From: CAYRVF01 sp964427535
GTDB lineage: Bacteria > Chloroflexota > Ktedonobacteria > Ktedonobacterales > JADMIN01
NCBI GenBank assembly: GCA_964427535.1
Contig: CAYRVF010000005.1
Coordinates: 10,668 to 74,667 of the forward strand
Direction of reading: 5' to 3'
Length of the DNA: 64,000 bases
The notes beneath the pieces are model-generated. The model was not told the origin of the DNA. It did not search any database and was given only the letters and a program-made list of their open reading frames with translations. The position numbers were made by a program, and so were the translations under genes. Positions 34,364 through 41,913 of this stretch are shown here, in pieces (position 1 is the first letter of the stretch; the number at the start of each line of letters is the position of its first letter).

Positions 34364-36253
34364 TTACGACAGCACTTTGCCGAGATTTTCCATCGCGCGC
34401 CCGATCGGGCCGGTGCTGGTGCCCATGCTCTCTTCGAGCGCCTGATCGAGCTTGTCGCGGAACCCGGTGAGCGCGATCTGCGTGCGGTTCGGCGTGCCCT
34501 TGGCCAGTGCCTCGGCAAGATGGATGGCCTGCTTCGGTTTGATCTTCGCGGGCAGCGGAGGCTCGTTCGCGTCGACGACGCAGTCGAGGATGGCCGGACC
34601 GGGTAGGGCGAGGAACTCCTGCATCACGTCGTCGATCTTGGTCGGGTCTTCGACACGCATGCCGTACGCGCCTGCTGCGTGCGCCCACTCCGCGAAGTTC
34701 GCGGGCTGCAACTGGACGGCATACTCAGGATTGCCGAGCAACGCGATTTGCTCCCACTTGATCTGCGACAGGTAGGAGTTGTTCATGATGATCACTTTGA
34801 TCGGCAGATGATACTTGACGGCGGTCAGCACCTCGCCCATGAGCATCGTGAAGCCGCCATCGCCGACGAATGCGATGACCTGCCGGCTCGGATACGCGGT
34901 TGCCGCGCCGATAGAGTACGGCAGGCCGGGCGCCATCGTGGCGAGGTTACCCGAGCAGGAGAACATCTGGTTCTCTTTGAGAAGGAAATGGCGGGCGATC
35001 CATGTGGTGTTGGAACCGCTATCCCCGCAGATGATCGCGTCGGGCGCGGCGTACTTGTTGAGCGCCCAGGCGACGACCTGAGGCTTCATCGGCGTCTCGG
35101 TGCGCATGCCTTCTTCTTCCATCGCGCGCATCCAGCTCTTGACGCCTTCCTGTGCCTTTCGCAGGAACGAGCGATCCTCGTTGCGCCTGAGCAGCGGCAG
35201 GAGTGCCTGAAGGGTGGCCCGCGCGTCGCCGACAAGCCCGACCTCGATGGGGTAGCGCAGACCAATGCGCGTGTGGTCGATGTCGATCTGCACGCCGCGC
35301 GCCTGTCCAGGCTTGGGCAGGTAGGCGGAATACGGGTACGATGTGCCGATCATGAGCAGCGTCTCGCACTCTTCCATCACATCTTCGGATGGGCGCGTGC
35401 CGAGCAGTCCGAGGCCGCCTGTGCTGTAGGGACTGTCGTCGGGAATCGCGCCTTTACCAAGCAGTGACTTCACCACCGGAGCGCCGAGGATTTCGGCGAG
35501 CCGCTCGATCTCCTCACGCGCGGGAATCGCGCCGTGGCCGACGAGCACCGCGATCTTCTTGCTCGAATTGAGAATGTCCGCCGCCTGCTGCAGATGCGCC
35601 TGCGAGGGGACAGGCGAGCTAACGAGTGAGGCAGCCGCGAGGTTGTTGCCGTCGTGGGCATATTCAGTGTAAAAGGCGGGAGGAAAATCCGCCGTCTTGC
35701 CGGGCGTGAGCGGTGGTCCGCCTTCCTCTTTGTTGACGGCTGGCTGAAACTCGGCGACCTGATAGTCGATGGGAATCGTCAGGTGCGCGACGCCGTGCTC
35801 CGATAGGGCAGTGCGGATGGCAGTATTCGTCAGATTGTAGACGTCGTGGGTGCCTTGCACCTGCTGATTGTAGACCGAGACGTCCTCGAACAGCGCGAGC
35901 AGGTTGACGACCTGCTGATAGCTCGACCCGAGCAGATCGCTGTATTGCTGGCCGGTGATCGCGAGCACTGGCGCGCCGTCCATTTTGGCGTCGTACAGGC
36001 CGTTGAGCAAGTGAATCGCGCCCGGCCCGCTCGTGGCGACACAGACGCCCAACTTGCCGGTGAACTTAGCATAGGCGCACGCCGCGAAGGCGGATGCCTC
36101 CTCGTGCCGGTTCTGAATGAAGCGGATCTGATCGCGATGCTTGCGGAAGGCCTCGATGACGCCGTCGACGCCGTCGCCAGGAAGGCCGAATACCGTGTCG
36201 ACGCCCCAGTCAATCAGGCGCTCGACTAGCACATCGGAAACAGTCTTTGCCAT
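34364..36253 (-). CDS. Thiamine-pyrophosphate enzyme, pyruvate oxidase/acetolactate synthase-like
   Basis: A 629-aa TPP enzyme in the usual three-domain order. The N-terminal part has VFGLPGDGVDGVIEAF, the catalytic Glu in NRHEEASAFAACAYAKFTGK and GVCVATSGPGAIHLLNGLYD. The middle domain has AVLVGHGAIPAREEIERLAE. The C-terminal part has the TPP motif AFVGDGGFTMLMGEVLTAVK ending in an NN pair (IIMNNSYLSQIKWEQ). It resembles PoxB-type pyruvate dehydrogenase (quinone) and related oxidases more than biosynthetic IlvB, and no small regulatory subunit is near. The ATG at 36253 is preceded by AAGGAG. It lies between the molybdopterin enzyme and the enolase-like gene. Confidence 0.87.
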   Translation of the reverse strand: MAKTVSDVLVERLIDWGVDTVFGLPGDGVDGVIEAFRKHRDQIRFIQNRHEEASAFAACAYAKFTGKLGVCVATSGPGAIHLLNGLYDAKMDGAPVLAITGQQYSDLLGSSYQQVVNLLALFEDVSVYNQQVQGTHDVYNLTNTAIRTALSEHGVAHLTIPIDYQVAEFQPAVNKEEGGPPLTPGKTADFPPAFYTEYAHDGNNLAAASLVSSPVPSQAHLQQAADILNSSKKIAVLVGHGAIPAREEIERLAEILGAPVVKSLLGKGAIPDDSPYSTGGLGLLGTRPSEDVMEECETLLMIGTSYPYSAYLPKPGQARGVQIDIDHTRIGLRYPIEVGLVGDARATLQALLPLLRRNEDRSFLRKAQEGVKSWMRAMEEEGMRTETPMKPQVVAWALNKYAAPDAIICGDSGSNTTWIARHFLLKENQMFSCSGNLATMAPGLPYSIGAATAYPSRQVIAFVGDGGFTMLMGEVLTAVKYHLPIKVIIMNNSYLSQIKWEQIALLGNPEYAVQLQPANFAEWAHAAGAYGMRVEDPTKIDDVMQEFLALPGPAILDCVVDANEPPLPAKIKPKQAIHLAEALAKGTPNRTQIALTGFRDKLDQALEESMGTSTGPIGRAMENLGKVLS

Positions 36254-36453
36254 ATCGGTGCCTACTCCTTGCACGTTCACTATATCCCAATGCGATGTAT
36301 TAGCATTGTCTGTGCCACGGTCAACCGGACACGACTGCGGTTGTAGGGTCGCCTATTGTGCGTGCGATGGTGTTCTCCTCTCTATCCACCCTTGGCGGCG
36401 GATACCCCTTGAGCGGCTGCACTGCTCTCACCTGATGTGAAGCGAGGTCTGAG

Positions 36454-36475
36454 CCAGCAGCCGTCAGGCTGCTGG
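36454..36475. terminator. Hairpin downstream of the cytochrome-molybdopterin gene's neighbour
   Basis: CCAGCAGCC, loop GTCA and GGCTGCTGG form a perfect 9-bp stem in the 292-bp space between the stop of the molybdopterin gene and the start of the TPP enzyme. There is no T-tract on either strand, so termination is uncertain. Confidence 0.4.
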
Positions 36476-36545
36476 ATCGCCACTCAGGGCACCCCGCAGC
36501 AGTCATGCCAGGGAAGCGTTCACCAGAAGCGAGCCAGGCGAGCGG

Positions 36546-38072
36546 CTAGATGCCCGCCTCGACCTCATAGAATTTGTTTTCCTCGCGCGATCCGCCGTCG
36601 CCTGCCCGCACCGTGGCGTAGGTCTCGACAAACTCGATCGACTTGAGCCACTTCACCATCTTGAAGCCGAGCTGGTTTTCGACTCGCAGGCGGAGCGGAG
36701 CACCGTGCGCGAGCGGGAGTGGCTGGTTGTTCATCTCGTAGGCCAGAAGCGCCTGCGGATGCTTTACCGTGTCCAGGTCGAGCACTTCGTAATAGGGGCG
36801 GCCCGCGGTGTCCTCGGAGTAGGAGGTGAAGACCGCGTACTTCGCCGTATCGAGCGGCTTGCAGCGGGCAAAAATCTCGCGCATCGGCACGCCGCCCCAT
36901 TCCGCGATGCTGCTCCACCCCTGAATGCAGTTGTGCTGGACGATCTGCGTCTGCTTGGGCATCGCGAACAGGTCATCCAGGGTGAGGCACAGTGGCCGCT
37001 CGACGAGACCGCGCACCTCAAGACGGTATTCCGTGAAGTCCCGCCAAAGCTCGTTGAGGAACTCCGGGCTGCTCGGCGGCGCGCCGTTGATGAGGTGATA
37101 GTCGGAGATGTCGGCGGCGGTGTACTTCTGATGCGACCGCGTGCCGAGCGAGAGCAGGCGCACGAGCTTATGGTAGAACGCACCGAGGGCGTGCTGAATC
37201 GTCCGTGGCTTGCTCAGCGAGAGGAAGCTGGTGATGGCGTAGATCAACAGGATGGCCACGACGATGCCGATGCCCAACAGCACCGCTTCGGTGTGGTGGG
37301 TGAGATGCTGCCCGAGCACGATGTCGCCAAGGTTGCCGACGTATCCGACCAGAGCCGGGCTGTGCGGTCCGCAGGCGCAGACCAGAATGATCAGCAAGGT
37401 GTGGACGAAGACAAAGCCGATGAACAGCACCAGGCCGATAAAGTGCAGGCTGCGCGCCGCTTGACGGCCACCCCACAGCCGCGAGTACCACGGGAACTGT
37501 GCCTCGATCGCGGGGGATTGCGCCGCGGCGGTCAGAATCTGGAAGGGGGCCAGAATGAAGACGACGAACCCGTAGCTCACCTTCTGCAGCGGATCGTAGG
37601 GGGTGAAGTCGGTCGCGGGCGGCGCATGGAACGTGAGGTAGCTGAGAAAGGTGTGCCACATCTGGGGAAAGATGCTCCACGACGTGGGCACGATGGCCAT
37701 CCAGTTGCCGCTGACGATCAGCAGCACCACATAGACAATGCCGTTTGCGAGCCAGAACAGCGCCGCGAAGAAGTGCCAGTGGCGCCCGAGGCCGAGGTTG
37801 TTGCCGCCGGGCTGCCCGATGACCGGCGGGACCTCGACCTCCTCCTCCAGCGTGATCCAAAGCCTGTCCTGGGGAATCTTGCGGCGCGTGAACTTCAGCC
37901 ACTCCGTACCGGGCTTGCTGTGGTCATTCCAGTACAGGCGTGGATACGAGCCAAGGATCTGGATGCCGCTGCGAACCATGAAGCCGAAAAACAGTACGTT
38001 GACCCAGTGTGTCGCCCGTAGCCATGGCGGAAAGTCAGTGGCAAGCACGAGGTGCGGAAGGAAGATGTGCAT
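36546..38072 (-). CDS. Cytochrome b561-type domain fused to a sulfite-oxidase-type molybdopterin domain
   Basis: A 508-aa fusion. Residues 1-290 form a di-haem cytochrome b with about five membrane helices and His residues in RATHWVNVLFFG, GRHWHFFAALFW, RSLHFIGLVLF and FVHTLLIIL. Residues 330-508 form a molybdopterin-binding domain with the cofactor Cys in IVQHNCIQGWSSIAEWGGVP and later HGAPLRLRVENQLGFKMVKW. Such fusions pass electrons between a Moco site and the quinone pool; the substrate is unknown. The ATG at 38072 follows CTGGAG and gives a better ribosome site than the upstream ATG at 38093. The TPP enzyme follows downstream on the same strand. Confidence 0.87.
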   Translation of the reverse strand: MHIFLPHLVLATDFPPWLRATHWVNVLFFGFMVRSGIQILGSYPRLYWNDHSKPGTEWLKFTRRKIPQDRLWITLEEEVEVPPVIGQPGGNNLGLGRHWHFFAALFWLANGIVYVVLLIVSGNWMAIVPTSWSIFPQMWHTFLSYLTFHAPPATDFTPYDPLQKVSYGFVVFILAPFQILTAAAQSPAIEAQFPWYSRLWGGRQAARSLHFIGLVLFIGFVFVHTLLIILVCACGPHSPALVGYVGNLGDIVLGQHLTHHTEAVLLGIGIVVAILLIYAITSFLSLSKPRTIQHALGAFYHKLVRLLSLGTRSHQKYTAADISDYHLINGAPPSSPEFLNELWRDFTEYRLEVRGLVERPLCLTLDDLFAMPKQTQIVQHNCIQGWSSIAEWGGVPMREIFARCKPLDTAKYAVFTSYSEDTAGRPYYEVLDLDTVKHPQALLAYEMNNQPLPLAHGAPLRLRVENQLGFKMVKWLKSIEFVETYATVRAGDGGSREENKFYEVEAGI

Positions 38073-38093
38073 GGTCGCGCTCCAGCCTGTCAT

Positions 38094-38575
38094 CCTATTC
38101 GCGACGTGTTACTCGTCCGTAAGCATTTCAGGGACAGAGCCAGCCATATCGCGATACGATGTATGGTCTATTCGCGCATGTATCAACTTCCGTACCATGG
38201 AAGGCGGGAGGGAGACAGGCAAGGAGACGGTAACGCAAGGAGGCACGCGGATTCGTATCCTGGCTCAGATAGTGTGTGTGATGGCGAGCGGCATGCATCC
38301 TGCATAGCGGCGCGAATGCGAAATGGACTCAACAGCATGGAGGCGGGTGTCTCCGTGTCGCGCGGTGTCGCGTATTATGTCTTCAACGGTGAGGGGCCCC
38401 GACGTACGAGCGGATCGCTCGGCGGCACGTTGCAGCACATCGTCGAGGCGCTGAAGGCCCACTCTGAGCGCTTCTGCCGCGAGCACGACCTCCCAATGAA
38501 GTCGGGCGCGGTGGTCTCGTAGCACCTGCACGAGGCCCCTATGGGCGCGACTGCCTGGAGTGTCACTCAGGGGGT
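38094..38575. other. Intergenic region with two opposed short frames
   Basis: About 480 bp between divergent genes. The plus strand can encode a 61-aa peptide from the ATG at 38337 to 38522 (GGTLQHIVEALKAHSERFCR), with GC-rich third positions but no good ribosome site. The minus strand can encode 88 aa from a GTG at 38531 to 38265 (LHWEVVLAAEALRVGLQRLD) with AGGGG just before the start. At most one is real and I cannot choose. The rest of the region shows nothing recognisable. Confidence 0.35.
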
Positions 38576-39625
38576 ATGCAAATGCTCACCAATAGGTCGA
38601 ACCGCCGGCTCGATAGTCGGGCTCGGCATCCATCCCGCGACGAAGGGCCGCATGCTCCCGAGCACGAAACGCAGGGCGAGACGAGCGCGGACGAGCCGCT
38701 CTTTGAGAATCCGTTCAAGCTCCGTGATCTGCTCGTCTTCGACGATGCCACGCTGCGGGAGCTATTCGACTCGGGCGCGATGGCTGTCTCGGTTGGTGAG
38801 CTCGCGCTGGCGACGAGGGGCGGGCCCGCGGCGCTCAACCGCAGGCTGGAGCGGCTGCTGACCCAGGACGAGCGCGCCCGGTGGACTGCCGCGCGCGCCC
38901 AGCCGCACTCGCTCGCTCAGGAGACGACGGCCCGGCGCACGCTGCTCAACGCGCTGTTCTGGGAGCTGACCTACTGGAAGACACCTGAGCTGTATGAGGA
39001 GCTGACCGCGGGTGAGCGGATACATCCGGGTATCTGGCAGCGGCTTGGGCCAGAGGTGCGCGGCAAGGACGTGTTGGATGCGGGCGCGGGCAGCGGTCGC
39101 GCGACGCTGGCGCTGCTGCGGCTGGGCGCGCGACGCGTCTACGCCGTCGAGCCGTCACCTGGTCTGCTGCGGCTGCTGACCCAGAAGGCGCGCAACGCTC
39201 GCGCCCGCCAGCAAATCTTGCCGCTACAGGGCCGGTTCGATGCGCTGCCGCTCGCCGATGGCAGTGTAGACGTCGCGGTCTCGTGTTCCGCGTTTACCGC
39301 TCAGCCCAACCAGGGCGGCGACGCGGGACTCGCCGAATTGAAGCGGGTGACCCGGCGGGGTGGTCTGGTCGTCGTCATCTGGCCGCGTCCGGAGGACACC
39401 GAGTGGTTCGCAGAGCGCGGGTTCACATATGAGGCGCTGCCGGTCGATCCTCGCATGGGCGTCCGCTTCTCGTCGCTGTGGACGGCGATTCGTTGCGCCC
39501 GCCGGTTCTACGCGCGCAATCCGCGTGTGCTGCACTACCTGCTGCGGACACGCAATCCACTGGTGCCCTACACCGTGCTTGGCTTTCATTCGCCCCACGA
39601 CTACTGCTGGCTGCGTGTGGAGTAG
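38576..39625 (+). CDS. Class I SAM-dependent methyltransferase
   Basis: A 349-aa protein. Residues about 40-140 are helical, and then comes a Rossmann methyltransferase domain. SAM-binding motif I is KDVLDAGAGSGRATLALLRL, the acidic residue after strand 2 is in VYAVEPSPGLLRLLT, and motif III/IV regions read RFDALPLADGSVDVAVSCSA and VTRRGGLVVVIWPRPED. The C-terminal 60 residues are Arg- and aromatic-rich. The methyl acceptor is unknown. ATGs at 38576 and 38582 are both possible; the CAGGGGGT ribosome site is better spaced for the second. It converges on the DUF2520 gene with a shared hairpin. Confidence 0.85.
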   Translation: MQMLTNRSNRRLDSRARHPSRDEGPHAPEHETQGETSADEPLFENPFKLRDLLVFDDATLRELFDSGAMAVSVGELALATRGGPAALNRRLERLLTQDERARWTAARAQPHSLAQETTARRTLLNALFWELTYWKTPELYEELTAGERIHPGIWQRLGPEVRGKDVLDAGAGSGRATLALLRLGARRVYAVEPSPGLLRLLTQKARNARARQQILPLQGRFDALPLADGSVDVAVSCSAFTAQPNQGGDAGLAELKRVTRRGGLVVVIWPRPEDTEWFAERGFTYEALPVDPRMGVRFSSLWTAIRCARRFYARNPRVLHYLLRTRNPLVPYTVLGFHSPHDYCWLRVE

Positions 39626-39697
39626 CTACAGCCAGGCAACACGTCAAACGTAGTCGCAACGACACCCCACGCTCTCGCGATAATGCCTGAATAACGG

Positions 39698-39719
39698 CCC
39701 CTCCCCTCAAGGGGAGGGG
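39698..39719. terminator. Bidirectional hairpin between convergent genes
   Basis: CCCCTCCCC, loop TCAA and GGGGAGGGG make a perfect 9-bp stem. The TGA stop of the minus-strand DUF2520 gene lies in its loop. No clear T-tract follows. Similar CCCTCCCC/GGGGAGGG elements occur near 29200, 43600 and 52440. Confidence 0.55.
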
Positions 39720-40663
39720 GTAGGGGGAGAGGTCCTGCCATTTCGCAACACACGCTCCAACTCCCCCACGCGTTCCGGCGAGAGGCTGCCCTTTGCCTCA
39801 GCTAGTGGCATCGCAAGTCGGGCGAGCGCAACGTAGGCGTCGCGCAGCGCGACGATGCGCGGGTCATCGTTCGCATGGGCGGCGAGCCAGTCCATGTGCC
39901 GCTCAACCGTGCCTGCGTCACCGCGAGCGACTGGCCCAGTGAGCGCCTGGGGAAGACCGACCGAGGCGAGGTTGTCCACGGTTCCTCGAAGCAAAGGCAG
40001 CAGGCTTCTCAGCGCCTCTTCCTCGGCTGCGCCGAAGGTCGTCCACAGCTGGACCGCCGCGCCGAGCAGGGCGACGACGTAGTTTGACGCGAGAACTCCG
40101 GAGAGATGGTACGGCACCCGGTTGTCCGCGCCGAGCGACACGACATGGCCGTCGAGGGCGTCCACCAGACGGCGCAGGTCCGACGCCAGTGCTGGTTGCG
40201 AGGCTTCGAGCGCCCACGTACAGCCCGCCAGCCGCGCGAGAATGTCGCTAACTGGCGCATGTGCTGTGGCGGCAGAGAAGGTCATCAGCGGGTGCAATGC
40301 AGCGACGGCAGCGCCGTGCTCCGAGGCCACGGCAAGCACGTCGGCGCCGCGCGCACCACTAAAATGAATCGCCGCCTGTCCCTCCTGAAGCGAGAGACTG
40401 GCGGTGACTGTGGCGAGCGCATCATCAGGAATGGCGAGGAAGAGCAGACGGCTCCGCGCGGTCACCTCCTGCGCGATCGGGACGGCCTGGCAGCCGGGGA
40501 TCGCGTCGGCGAGCGCCCGTGCGGAGCCGGGATGCAGCGCGGTCACCGCCGCGACCGTCGCTCCCCGCGCCGCCCATGCGCGCGCGAGTGTTGTGCCGAC
40601 GGCACCGGCACCGACGAACCCCAGCGGGCCGAGGTCGGCGAGCGGCGGTTCCGCTGGCTGCAT
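39707..40663 (-). CDS. Rossmann-fold protein with DUF2520 (oxidoreductase-like)
   Basis: A 318-aa protein with an N-terminal dinucleotide-binding fold (PLGFVGAGAVGTTLARAWAA) and DUF2520 features: LFLAIPDDALATV, the conserved IHFSGARGADVL, AALHPLMTFS and a helical C-terminal half with VPYHLSGVLASNYVVALLGA. This build is shared with 6-phosphogluconate-dehydrogenase-like proteins and is often found near panC/panB genes, where a ketopantoate-related role has been suggested; nothing here tests that. It starts 5 bp after the stop of the sigma-factor gene, so the two are cotranscribed. Its end lies in a hairpin. Confidence 0.85.
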   Translation of the reverse strand: MQPAEPPLADLGPLGFVGAGAVGTTLARAWAARGATVAAVTALHPGSARALADAIPGCQAVPIAQEVTARSRLLFLAIPDDALATVTASLSLQEGQAAIHFSGARGADVLAVASEHGAAVAALHPLMTFSAATAHAPVSDILARLAGCTWALEASQPALASDLRRLVDALDGHVVSLGADNRVPYHLSGVLASNYVVALLGAAVQLWTTFGAAEEEALRSLLPLLRGTVDNLASVGLPQALTGPVARGDAGTVERHMDWLAAHANDDPRIVALRDAYVALARLAMPLAEAKGSLSPERVGELERVLRNGRTSPPTPSP

Positions 40664-40668
40664 GCGAG

Positions 40669-41604
40669 TTAGCTCAGGTAGTCGCGGAGCAACCGGCTGG
40701 ACTGCGGATGGCGCAGCTTGCGGATGGCGCGCTCCTCAATCTGCCGGACGCGCTCGCGGGTGACGTGCAGCCTGCGCCCCACCTCTTCGAGCGTGTGGTC
40801 GTGGTCGTCGAGCAGGCCGAAGCGTAGCTCGATCACCTCACGCTCGCGCTGCGTCAGGTTGTTGAGCACCCGACGCACCTCCTCGCGGAGCAGTGTGCGG
40901 TCGGTGGATTCGGCGGGGCCTTGCGCGCTCTGGTCTTCGATGATGTCGGAGAGTGAGTTCTCTTCTTCGTCCGAGAGTGGGGCATCGAGCGAGAAGACCT
41001 TCTCGGCCCAAATGAGCAACTCGCTCACGCGGTCGCCGGTGATGCCCAGCCGCTCGCCGATTTGGTCCGCCGTCGGCTCACGCCCGAGCTCCTGATAGAG
41101 TTGGCGCGTGGTCCGCTTGACGCGCATGACTTCTTCCATGATGTAGACCGGCAGGCGGACGGCGCGGGTGCCTTCAAGTATCGAGCGTGTAATCGCCTGT
41201 TTAATCCACCACGTCGCGTACGTGGAGAAGCGGAAGCCTTTATCGGGGTCGAACTTGGTGACGGCGCGGATGAGGCCGATGTTGCCTTCGCCGATGAGGT
41301 CTTCGAGAGAGAGCCCCTGGCCGACGTAGCGCTTCGCGATGCTGACGACGAGGCGCAAGTTAGCTTCGATGAGGTGGTTGCGAGCAGCGCGCTCGCCGCG
41401 CCGGATGCGCTGGGCGAGGTCGAGCTCCATCTGGGCGGACAGCAGCGGAATACGCGAAATCTCACGCAGATACAGTCGCAGGCTGTCGCTCTGAGCCAGG
41501 TTCGAGAGGTCAGATGTGTCACTATCTATAACGAACTCACGGTCACGCTCGCTGCGTGCCGCTCGCTCAGCTTCATAGCTTGCTGCTTGTTCGTCTATGC
41601 CCAT
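40669..41604 (-). CDS. Group 1/2 sigma-70 family RNA polymerase sigma factor
   Basis: A 311-aa sigma factor. Region 1.2 (DSLRLYLREISRIPLLSAQM), region 2 (NHLIEANLRLVVSIAKRYVG; LEDLIGEGNIGLIRAVTKFD; FRFSTYATWWIKQAITRSIL), region 3 (VYIMEEVMRVKRTTRQL) and region 4 with the -35 helix (HTLEEVGRRLHVTRERVRQI EERAIRKLRH) are all complete. The N-terminal region 1.1 is short. It could be the primary SigA of a small-sigma lineage or a SigB-like group 2 factor; another copy elsewhere cannot be excluded. ATG at 41604 is chosen because upstream codons lack family similarity. It has its own promoter at 41641-41669. Confidence 0.93.
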   Translation of the reverse strand: MGIDEQAASYEAERAARSERDREFVIDSDTSDLSNLAQSDSLRLYLREISRIPLLSAQMELDLAQRIRRGERAARNHLIEANLRLVVSIAKRYVGQGLSLEDLIGEGNIGLIRAVTKFDPDKGFRFSTYATWWIKQAITRSILEGTRAVRLPVYIMEEVMRVKRTTRQLYQELGREPTADQIGERLGITGDRVSELLIWAEKVFSLDAPLSDEEENSLSDIIEDQSAQGPAESTDRTLLREEVRRVLNNLTQREREVIELRFGLLDDHDHTLEEVGRRLHVTRERVRQIEERAIRKLRHPQSSRLLRDYLS

Positions 41605-41640
41605 GGGTCTGGTCGTTTCCCTTTCGAATCCCGCGCGGGC

Positions 41641-41669
41641 AGTATAGCACCCGTCACATGGGCCTGCAA
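41641..41669 (-). promoter_or_regulatory. Sigma-70 promoter of the sigma-factor operon
   Basis: On the minus strand TTGCAG (41669-41664) and TATACT (41646-41641) are 17 bp apart, about 37 bp before the ATG at 41604. The divergent promoter for the acyl-CoA synthetase lies 116 bp away. Confidence 0.75.
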
Positions 41670-41784
41670 GGGCAGGAGCATGCGCTCTTGAGTCCACATG
41701 CTAGCAGGCTTGAAAGCATTCGACAAGCGGAAAATGATGCCAATTTCGGGCCATGTCATCCTCCGTCTTCACGTCGAATGGCGG

Positions 41785-41814
41785 TTGCCCGCTGGAAGTG
41801 CGCGTGCGTATACT
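41785..41814 (+). promoter_or_regulatory. Sigma-70 promoter of the acyl-CoA synthetase gene
   Basis: TTGCCC (41785-41790) and TATACT (41809-41814) are separated by 18 bp, 99 bp upstream of the ATG at 41914. Nothing else is recognisable in the 309-bp divergent region 41605-41913. Confidence 0.65.
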
Positions 41815-41913
41815 TTGTGGCAAGAATGACGCCGCCAGAAGCAGGTTTGCACGATTTGAACGCATAGTTTCCCGTTACCAGCCAGATTTCTTACAGGAAG
41901 CAGGTGCGGAACG

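Noticed and set aside
36705..38021. 438-codon plus-strand frame opposite the cytochrome-molybdopterin gene
   Set aside because: Low-complexity translation rich in Arg, Glu and His, opposite a well-supported gene.
41615..41640. TTCGAATCC sequence resembling a tRNA T-arm
   Set aside because: No acceptor stem, anticodon arm or D-arm can be folded around it; it lies in a promoter region.
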